From Russula earlei (Eukaryota > Basidiomycota > Agaricomycetes > Russulales > Russulaceae): a stretch of DNA of 24,652 nt. Under the pieces are notes generated by a model. It saw only the letters and a list, made by a program, of their open reading frames with translations. It did no database searches and was not told the origin of the DNA. Of the stretch, positions 8,476 to 16,282 are shown piece after piece; position 1 is the first letter of the stretch; every line of letters begins with the position of its first letter. Both the position numbers and the translations under genes were made by a program. Where the stretch lies: contig JAGFNK010000710.1 in NCBI GenBank assembly GCA_025769875.1, positions 1 through 24,652 of the forward strand, read 5' to 3'.

Positions 8476-9949
8476 ATGCAGACCCGCTCATCAAGAAGCT
8501 CTGATTCCTCTGCAGAAGATACCCAAGCAGATATCAAGGCAAGATGGACGACTGAGGAGGAAGCCGAGTTCTTAAACTTCCTCTTGGAGCACAAGGACCA
8601 CATGACATCCAACGCTATGTTCAAGGATCAAGTCTTCAATGAGGCGGCCAGTCAAATTAGGTCCCTTTGTAAGAAGGGTGGCTTCAAAACTCTGAGCTCG
8701 TGCAAGACGAAGTGGCAAAGGGTACGTGTTTCCTCTTTTCACTACACCTCAACACTGACACCGTTCAACTAGATAAAGACGGACTGGGACACCATTTCAG
8801 TGATCAAAAATAAGTCTGGCATGGCTTGGGATGATGTGACAGGAATGGACATATCAGCAGAAAATCAAAATCAGGCAGTGTATGATGAGCTGGTCGCAGT
8901 GCGTCTGTAACTCCTGATTTGTTGACAATATCTTACTTTAGTAGGACAAACCAGTGTCAAGAAGTTCCACCACAAGGGCTGGCCACATTGCGAGGCCATG
9001 GAATCTCTTGTAGGAACAAAAACCAAAGGCAAACATGCGTACTGGGCTTCGCAGCCAACACCTCATGCTGAGCATGCTCCATCCCAGCCACCTACTCCTG
9101 CTCACCTGACCCCCGATTTGTCTCAAGTTGGTGGCAGCAGGAGGGCATCAACTTCACCATCAAATACCTCATTCGACTTCGCAAATACCTCATTCGACTT
9201 CATAACCAACAAGCGTAAATCACCTCACATTGACAATATCCTGATGTCCAAAACATCTTCAGCTAAAAAACAGAGGGGTGACACCGTGGTGTCTGCTGTC
9301 ATGGGTGTTACAGCGGTCATGAACAGAGTTGTTGATGTCTTCGACTCAACTGTCCATTCTCTTGGTTTCTCCCTGCCCATGCCTGAATTCGCACCCGCAC
9401 CCGCACCCGCACCCGCACCCGCACCCGCACCCGCACCCGCACCCGCACCCGCACCCGCACCCGCACCCGCACCCACACCCGCACCCGCACCCACACCCGC
9501 ACCCGCACCCACACCCGCACCCGCACCCACACCCGCACCCGCACCCACACCCGCACCCGCACCCACACCCGCACCCACACCCACACCCGCACCCGCACCC
9601 ACACCCGCACCCGCACCCACCACCCGCACCCACACCCACACCCGCACCCGCACCCACACCCGCACCTGCACCTGCACCCGCACTCGCAGGTGATACTGTA
9701 CCTGGACTTTTGGCACTTCCTGAGTATGCACACCGGACACTGGCAGTCCAACACCTTGCCAGTGATATCAAGGATATCACAAATGGTTGTTGGTTGCCAA
9801 CTGATGATATTGTCCCAGCATTATCCCTGTTTGCCAATTGCGGCATCAGAGAGGTGGATGGCTACCTCGCGCTCATATCTGTGGAGTCATCACGTGAGTT
9901 TGCACATGGATACATATGTAATCTGGTGGAGAAAGTGAAGCGAGCGTAA
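8476..9949 (+). pseudogene. Myb/SANT-like DNA-binding protein of the Harbinger element, frameshifted
   Basis: ATG at 8476. Exons fit 8476-8721, 8773-8902 and 8942-9949, with introns 8722-8772 (GTACGT...CTAG, 51 nt) and 8903-8941 (GTCTGT...TTAG, 39 nt). The start RWTTEEEAEFLNFLLEH and, across the introns, KTKWQR, KNKSGMAWDD and KKFHHKGWPH are typical of Myb/SANT-like domains (Myb_DNA-bind_3 type). A long Ala-Pro/Thr-Pro tract follows, then a C-terminal domain (LPEYAHRTLAVQHLASDI...) ending in TAA at 9947-9949. One extra base in the hexamer tract near 9618-9624 moves the C-terminus out of frame. By family knowledge this partner helps the transposase bind element ends and enter the nucleus. A collapsed or miscounted tract in the assembly could also explain the break. 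Confidence 0.82.
9391..9684 (+). repeat. (GCACCC/ACACCC)n hexamer minisatellite
   Basis: About 290 bases of near-perfect 6-base units, roughly 48 units, mixing GCACCC and ACACCC. In the gene's frame they encode Ala-Pro and Thr-Pro. The other two forward frames give His-Pro and Thr-Arg and are also free of stops, so many overlapping ORFs appear here on both strands without being genes. A 7-base unit at about 9618-9624 breaks the frame. Confidence 0.95.
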
Positions 9950-10091
9950 GCAATGATTTGTGTTGTTGTGTCATGTATGTGTATCCGCATAAATATTTCA
10001 CATATTGTGAAATTACATGTGATGTGCCAAAAAAATTTCTGTCAAAAAGTTGCACGCTTTGTCCCCATTGTTGTCCCCTCCCTCGCTCAAG

Positions 10092-12054
10092 ATGCCCGAT
10101 AACCCTCATCAGCAATGGGTACAATGGCGATGCCAATGGCACCAATGGCTCTATGTCATGTTAAATATGTCAACTGTTCTCCTACTTTGCTGCCAAGCAT
10201 TACTTGAGCTCCTTGAACCCCTCTATCATCCTCCTATCCCATATCACACATCTTCATACACTGGGGCTTAGTGGGTTGAGGACCTACTCACTGGCCATCC
10301 AGAGCGCATTTGGACTGAGCTTGGGGTGCATAAGAAAGTATTTATCATCCTCCAGCGGATCCTCCAACAACTTGGTATCTCATCATCACAACATGTCCAA
10401 GTCGAAGAACAAATTGCTATCTTCCTTTATACAGCTGTCACAGGGCTGCCATTGACACATGTTGGAGAGAATTTTCAGCGGTCACCCTGCACCATTTCAA
10501 AGTAAGTATCTCTCAGGTTTCTTTCAGATGTCGTCTGATGGATAGTGTTACGGCATCGCAGCCATAAGAGTGTTAGCTCAAGGTTCAGTGGGGGCCAAGT
10601 CCCTGTGACTTGGTTCAAGGGGTTCAGTGGGGACGGCTCAAGGAGACCAGATCAAAAGGTTTAGCATCTCAAGGCTGAGTCAGATAATAACTCAGTCCGC
10701 AGACAGAGTCGATCTTCTGGTTTCACAGAAGAGGAGAACGATGATAGAGCAAGAGAGGAGTGAGAGGAATACAAGGGTTCCTCCTAGTGTGTTGATGTCA
10801 AGCAAAATAAGAGCCAGCACAAACAAGTTGTGATTTGAGAGGATACAGGGCAAAGGGATGCGACAGAAAATGGGACAAAGCTAAGCTTGGGGCATTCCCC
10901 AGCTTTTACAGGCGCTTAAATACTGTATGTAGCGGGGCTGTACAGTACCATGAGCAGAACAATAGATAAAGATGAGTCAATAGCAAAAGTAACTCAACAA
11001 TGGATGAAACACAATAAGTGAAACACAATAAGCGACCATCAGCATCAAGGGATGAAACGGTAACCAAGGGGACAAGGGTGACAAGAAAGAAGAACAATGA
11101 AAGAGATTATGGACAAACCGACAGGGGGGGTAAATCACAACAGATAGCTAGGTATTTTAAAAAATTCTAGGCGTTCTCTCAAGCCCTCCCTTCTACACCA
11201 CATTTGTGCGCCTTCCCGATGCCAATTCACCCCCTCACCCCTTCATCCAAAGCAACCCCAAATTCTTTCCATTTCTCAAAGACGTGCTGGGTGCTATCAA
11301 CGGTACACATATTGACTGTTTTGCCACTGCTGCAGAGCGTGATGCGGCAAGGAACCACAAAGGAGGTCTCACGCAGAACTGCCTCATGGGATGCTCATTC
11401 GACCTCCGCTTCACCTACCTGCTGACTGGTTAGGAGGGTTCCACTGCTGACGCAACACTTTTTCACGCAGCACATCACTCTGATCTTCGTGTCCCAAGGG
11501 GGAAGTATTATGTTGGTGATGTGGGTTTTGCCTCGTCAGATGTACTTCTCACCCCTTATCAAGGTGTGCGGTACCATCTAGCTAAATGGGGCCATGCTAG
11601 TACAAGGTGAGTCTTTGTTGTCTTACTTTCAAGTTGTCTTACTGATGTTTGTCCTAGGCCATGCACACCCAAGGAGCTGTTCAATTTGTGTCATGCCCAA
11701 GCTTGCAATATCATTGAACGCATTTTCGGAATTCTCAAGTGGTGTTTCAAGATTCTCTCACAACCCCATGAGTATGACATGGGAGTTCAAGCACGCGTCC
11801 CATGTGCGCTCACAGCACTTTACAATCTTATTCGCGCATATGACTCTAGGGAGATTGGCACCTTTGACGACCAAGTGGCTGACCTCCAGATGGACACACA
11901 AGAAGAGGAAGCGCTGGCTGGTGAACTTGGAACAGGCCCTGTGACGCAGCATGAGAGGGAGTGAGCAAATATCAGGCGAGATAAAATTGCTGATGACATG
12001 TGGGAGCAGTATCAGAGAATTCAGAGGGATTGCGCAGAACATGTTATTGAATAG
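10092..12054 (+). pseudogene. Harbinger-type DDE transposase, multiple stops, LTR in intron
   Basis: Probable ATG at 10092. Exon 1 (to 10501) encodes the N-terminal helical region (WVEDLLTGHPERI, VEEQIAIFLYTAVTGLPL, QRSPCTISK). Intron 1 runs from GTAAGT at 10502 to AG at 11151 and would be about 48 nt without the inserted LTR. Exon 2 runs to 11606; intron 2 is 11607-11657 (GTGAGT...CTAG); exon 3 ends TAG at 12052-12054. DDE region: the first Asp site reads AINGTHI (Asn, codon AAC at 11299-11301), the second is GDVGF (11518-11520), and Glu is in NIIERIFGILK (11716-11718). Stops are TAG 10269-10271, TAG 11431-11433 (where Trp is usual) and TGA 11962-11964. An apparent one-base loss lies in the A run near 11159-11164. 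The source gene encoded the cut-and-paste enzyme; this copy is dead. Confidence 0.85.
10546..11142 (-). mobile_element. Solo LTR, family C, inside transposase intron
   Basis: 597 bp, with ends TGTTACGG...ATCACAACA on the plus strand and the perfect 5-bp duplication GATAG (10541-10545 and 11143-11147). Orientation is probably minus, because TATTTAAG lies mid-element on that strand (plus 10915-10922) and is followed by pyrimidine-rich sequence. It matches neither family A, family B nor the copia LTR. ORFs inside it are not convincing. Confidence 0.85.
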
Positions 12055-12205
12055 TGTTTTTTTTCAAAAAAAGATTTTCCATTTCCTCTTCAAAAATCTC
12101 TCGCTCCGCATGCATGGATCTGGGCCCTACAGTATGCCTCTGCAACATTCAGCAGACGCAAGCAGACTGAGTCAGTTCCCAGTCACAGCTGCAATCACAA
12201 TACAT

Positions 12206-12243
12206 GAATATGCAAATCACAAGCAAATATGCAAATCACAAGC
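12206..12243 (-). repeat. Right terminal repeat, 2 x 19 bp, inverted
   Basis: Two units of AAATATGCAAATCACAAGC type (12206-12224 with one changed base, 12225-12243), the reverse complement of the left-end units. They mark the right end of the Harbinger-type element. Confidence 0.85.
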
Positions 12244-12364
12244 GAATAAAAACTCATATTAAAAAAAAACCTATTAGTTTATCATATATGCGATGTCACT
12301 TATATCACACTGGTCACACCAGTCACTCCCAGAAAATCCCGAAATTCAAGTTCAAGTTCAAAGT

Positions 12365-13545
12365 TCAAGAATTCTCAGTTGGTATTATGGGCCTAAGGAA
12401 ATGTTGGGGATTACATGCGATATTGCGTATATCTCCCATATAGCTTTGCCTCATAGCATATTTGTTGTGTTCCTTTCTAGCCGCTTTGGTCCATTCCGTG
12501 AAATTGGTAGGTAGGGTTTCCCTTGTTAAGACATTATTGAGGAGTGGCCTACTAATGCCTCTAGCAAAAGAGTCTAGAGTTCCATTTGCATTTAGGTCAT
12601 ATCCTGCGTCGTTAGAAAGGTTGGTAAAGGTGGTGATGTAGGAATCAAGGTCAGGTCCTTGTTGCCTTAGAACAGCAAATTTGTTGAACGTGTTTTGCCT
12701 TTTATTGGTATCAGTGAAGGCATTGTTAAACGCAGTTCTAAAGTCATTCCATAGAGCTTCATCAGTCCTGAGTATTCCAAGAGTGTTGACACTATTGTTG
12801 ACTGTTTCCAGTTGAGTATCAACCTAATGGTCCACCTTAGGGCCCCTTATAAAGGATAGACAAGCATTAACTCGTCTATAGGGATTGTTGAAGAGAGAGT
12901 TTTCATCATTCATATTGTGAAAGATGGCAAACTCTCTCATGAATTTGGAGGATTGGGAGTGGTCTCCATCAAAGATAGATGGTGGGTTTCCCCTGACCAC
13001 TCCATTAGAAGGGATTGGGACTATGGCAGCCATAGCTGGAGGAGGTGGAGTAGGAGGTGTAGGTGGAGTAGGAGGTCTAGGAGGTCTAGGAGTGGGTACA
13101 CGAGCGATACCAAAGATCCTTTGTGGTACAGGAAGTGGTTCTGGTGCTGGTGCAGCTTCTACAGCTAGTTGTATAGGAGATAACCTAGGTGAAGGTTGTC
13201 TGGTTCAAGGTTGAGAGGAAGGTTGTTCAGATTCTTCTGCCAAAGATAAACAATGTCTTCCAAGAGAGGGTGAAGGTTGATAGTGAAAGAGTTGGTACTA
13301 GGGGTCTGATTGATCCCAAGTTCCTAAACCATGTTCTTCATTGTCAAGAACAAGGCCTTCGTGAGTGGCATATTCAAGGTTAAGTCCAACTTCTTGTCTA
13401 TCAAGTTTATATCAATGTCTGTTGATAAATTCAATAGGATGATAAAGGTTTTTGATGTGGAGGTAGTATCCTACTTCAGGTTCGGTGGGGTGCCAGAAGG
13501 CTTTACCAGTGATTCGTTTGGGTAGATTGTCTTGGTTACATCGAG
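12365..13545 (-). pseudogene. Ty3/gypsy Gag, decayed, minus strand
   Basis: Read on the minus strand, one frame stays gag-like from about 13545 to the TGA at 12365-12367. An N-terminal part (FWHPTEPEVGYYLHIKNLYH) is followed by a Pro-rich stretch (13040-13110, PTPRPPRPPTPP), then the core NPPSIFDGDHSQSSKF, MREFAIFHNM, LSFIRGPKVD, and a downstream part with TLDSFARGISRPLLNNV and FTEWTKAARKEHNKYA. In-frame stops occur at 13412-13414, 13298-13300, 13205-13207 and 12824-12826; the last sits where this Gag family usually has Trp. No protease or polymerase follows, because the element ends near the Harbinger border. Family role: capsid protein of the retroelement particle. Confidence 0.8.
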
Positions 13546-13892
13546 TGATGGTTGGTGTTGAAGAGGGTTAGATGAGGAGGCTGGTTCGATAGAGGGTTCA
13601 GGGATAACAAGGGTATTCGAGGTAGAAGCTGTGGTGAAATGTTAAGCTTGGTCTGATGTCACAGTAACTAGCCATGTCAGTTTGCAAGGGTAAAGACAAG
13701 TCAATTGTAGAGATGTGTTCAAGAAATGGGCCAGTTCCTGTGTATAGAGAGTAAGGATCCCTGCAGCAGTCGAAGTGTTTTATGCTAAACAGGTTATGGC
13801 CAATAGACCCTTCCAAGTATGACTCGGTCCGTTGAGAAGCTAGGGTAAGTTTGTAATGAGATAGACTAGGGCTGGTTCCACTAGCTATATGC
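13546..13892 (-). other. Leader or upstream Gag region of minus-strand gypsy element
   Basis: Lies between the recognised gag frame and the probable LTR. Coding-like residues on the minus strand (for example SIKHFDCCRDPYSLYTGTG near 13740-13790) suggest Gag extends upstream, with a frame change near 13570-13600. A primer binding site could not be placed with confidence. Confidence 0.35.
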
Positions 13893-14792
13893 GTTCAAGT
13901 CATCAGAGACCTTGAACAATGCAGAGAGAGTAGAGGAAGGTAGGTCTTAAAGGAGGCGAGCTCTTCTCAGGGGAGTGAAGAGAGACTCTTAGGGGAGGAA
14001 GGGAGAGGCGAAGAGTAGATGGTGGATGTTGTGTGTGTGTGAAGAGTTGGTGAAATGGAGAGGTGGATGTGGTTTGAGGATTAGGAGCGAAGTGGGTTGC
14101 AGGCGAATATGTTTGGACAAGAGTAGGTTGGATTCTACAAGAGACCAAGCTTAGGGCTTTGGTCACAAAGTACTGAGCTTATATATACAGGAGAAGTGCA
14201 GCAATAGCTGCGCTTTGACTGTGCTACTAGTATAGTAGGAGTCATAATAAGTAGGAGTCATAGGAATGAGGCCACAAATGAGTCAGAACCAAGTAACTGT
14301 GCTGCACAGTAAGTGCACAGCATTGCACAGTCAAAACTAAGAAGTGAATATAAATGGAAGAGAACCAAACAAAGGGAAAGTAACAGCAATCCAGTGTTAC
14401 CTGGATGTGTATGGATCACATGATAACACAGAAGGGATCATAAGACGTAAGAGATCACAAGACTAGTAAGTAAAGGGACATGCAAAAGCAAGCAGTCCAT
14501 AGTGAAAGGTAAGAAGTAAATGTAAAAGGAAAATGGTGTAACACAAACCCATGAAATCTTGACAGAAATCCCAGGCACACCAGGCACACTAGTCTTGACC
14601 AGTCTTGACCAGTTTTTATCAGTCTTAAAGGTTGATGTGACTGTGACTGGACATTCTACAATCCAGTTTGACCTTGACTGAAATTTCACTCATGATCAGT
14701 CAGGTCAGGTTCAGTCAAGCAGTTTTTTGCAGTCAATGTGACCTGACCTGAAAGCACTAAGGAAACCACACCGACAATGCAAAACCAACAAA
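13893..14792 (-). repeat. Probable 5' LTR (family D) of the minus-strand gypsy element
   Basis: The stretch upstream of the minus-strand gag contains TATATATAAG (plus 14178-14187) followed by pyrimidine-rich sequence, as in an LTR promoter. The upstream end could be TGTTGG at 14792 and the inner end near 13893, but neither is proven: no second LTR or target duplication is visible. Short repeats such as TCTTGACCAG and TGACCTGACC occur in its U3 part. Confidence 0.4.
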
Positions 14793-14804
14793 ATGTGTAG
14801 AGTC

Positions 14805-15383
14805 TCTCAAGACCAGTTACATTTTCACACTCATTGCTGCCATGCTACCATCATCCCCTACATAGCTTAGACATTAATAAGGGGATAATGTCACAAGTAC
14901 CGATACTCCAGATCAGACCAGCAACTGGGCTAGCCTACCTGGACTCAACTCATGTTTAACTCCTGTTTGATGACTTGTTTCATGACTCATGTTTACCATG
15001 GTGTACCAGCATGTTCTTACTTTGATTGCCTCATTGTCCCCTTAAGGACATCATTTGATATGATACCTCTCTTGTATATAAACCTGTCAGTCAACAAGAA
15101 CAAGCCCTAAGCTTGTTCTCCTATGAAATATCACTGGTTCCAGCTTCAGGACTTGTAGGCTTGCAAGTAATCAAGCAATCATCTCGAAAACTCTCTCAAC
15201 TCTCTAAGTCTTCAAACACAAAGACTTATTATTCACCTTTCCTTTCTGCACTACACAATTGCCTTGGCATTGTTGTCACCAAGATCCCTGAACCTTGTGA
15301 GAACTTGTTGTTCTCACTTGACTCTGTGCATACGTCTTGCATGTGAACCAATTTGTCAGCAACACCGCCCCCAGTCAGTGACA
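14805..15383 (+). mobile_element. Truncated family A element: last internal bases and 3' LTR
   Basis: 14805-14888 aligns with 630-720 (shared AAGACCAG / GAGACCAG, CACACTCA, GCTGC and a purine tract before the LTR). It is followed by a complete LTR at 14889-15383 (TGTCACAAGT...AGTCAGTGACA, 495 bp). Many CpG sites in the first copy appear here as TpG or CpA, for example GCCTTGGCGATATCG against GCCTTGGCATTGTTG, so this copy is older or was methylated for longer. Everything 5' of about 14800 is lost or replaced. Confidence 0.85.
15075..15119 (+). promoter_or_regulatory. TATA box and downstream hairpin in second LTR A
   Basis: TATATAAA at 15075-15082 is followed by AGAACAAG (15097-15104) and CTTGTTCT (15112-15119). 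The layout is as in LTR A at 7035-7080, and the stem is kept despite decay around it. Confidence 0.6.
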
Positions 15384-15744
15384 GTTGCTGTGAGATGTTA
15401 GAAAGAGCAAGTAAAAAGGAAGGAAAGAAAGAAAAAAAAGTGCACCAGGTTTGTGGTTGCACAGGATTGTTTGATTGTGTTCATGGTCATCACATTGTGA
15501 TTGCTGCTGTGACAGTGATGTCATTATCATCACTGCTGCTTGAGAGGAAAACAAAAGATGGAAAAAACAAAACAAAACAAAAAACAGAGCAAATGGAGGG
15601 GAAAAATGAATGGAACCACACACATGCATCCAGGAGAAAGGAGGCCAGTGATACTTGAGAAAACTGGCATGCATGGAAGACTGGAGAGAAAGAAAAAAAA
15701 ATGAGAAGCCACAAAAACAAAAATGGTGCTATCATCACTGTAGT

Positions 15745-16185
15745 CCAGGCTGTGCTGTCACTGAGGGGTTAGAAAATTGCAAGTGAAGCGAAATGAAAAA
15801 AAAAAAAAAAATATGCACAGATAGGTCTTGACCTGGAGTTGCTGCACATACTGGTACAGACATTTGCATGTGTGGGCCAGGCAATGCATGCCCACCAAGG
15901 TCACTGCCATATGCCAAACCTGGACTAGGCAAGTGATGGCTGGTGAGCTGCACCATTGGGATTGCCTCACCCATGACAGTCTGGTCAAATGTCTGAGGGA
16001 TGGCCCCATGGTACAGATCATCCCAGAACAGCTGGTTAGGGTTGAGGTGTGACAGTGCTGGAATGGCATATGGATCTGCATACTGGTCCACCCTGGAGCT
16101 TGGTCATCAAGTTGGCCATAAAGGGTGCATACCCAATCAAATTTTGGCCATCTGCAGCAGTATTGAAGCCCAAGCAAAATAGGCA
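15745..16185 (-). pseudogene. Coding-like remnant of unknown function
   Basis: On the minus strand one frame reads DPYAIPALSHLNPNQLFWDD, then LYHGAIPQTFDQTVMGEAIP and SHHLPSPGLAYGSDLGGHAL over about 15750-16085. A neighbouring frame upstream reads NTAADGQNLIGYAPFM. The composition looks like a real protein rather than low-complexity sequence, but there is a frame break near 16090-16100 and the segment ends in an A-run and a shared repeat module. I do not recognise a family. Confidence 0.3.
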
Positions 16186-16254
16186 TGCTATGAGAAGAGG
16201 TTAAAAAGAGCGAGAAAAAAAGAAAAAAAGCACTTGAAAGAAAAAAAAAAGAAA

Positions 16255-16282
16255 AACACACACACACACACACACACACACA
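16255..16282. repeat. (AC)n microsatellite
   Basis: Fourteen AC dinucleotides following an A-rich, purine-rich tract. Confidence 0.95.

Larger units (their letters stand above)
8311..12243 (+). mobile_element. PIF/Harbinger-type DNA transposon (two genes, defective)
   Basis: The borders carry the same 19-bp motif in opposite orientation (three units at 8319-8375, two inverted at 12206-12243). Inside are a Myb/SANT-like gene and a DDE_Tnp_4-type transposase gene, the two-gene composition of PIF/Harbinger elements. The exact left end and a 3-bp target duplication cannot be fixed, because a family A LTR abuts it at 8310 and may have removed or split the true terminus. Both genes carry inactivating lesions. 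Confidence 0.75.

Noticed and set aside
9225..9846. Long Gly-Ala, Val-Arg and Cys-Gly repeat ORFs on the minus strand, and the His-Pro ORF on plus
   Set aside because: They are readings of the GCACCC hexamer tract in other frames. The plus-strand Ala-Pro frame joins a recognised DNA-binding domain to a plausible C-terminus.
12040..12085. T-run followed by A-run as a terminator hairpin
   Set aside because: The runs are short and AT-only, and bacterial-type terminators are not expected here.
15375..15738. Minus-strand hydrophobic ORFs rich in Phe and Leu
   Set aside because: They come from A-rich, purine-rich low-complexity sequence read on the other strand. They have no family features and should not be called membrane proteins.
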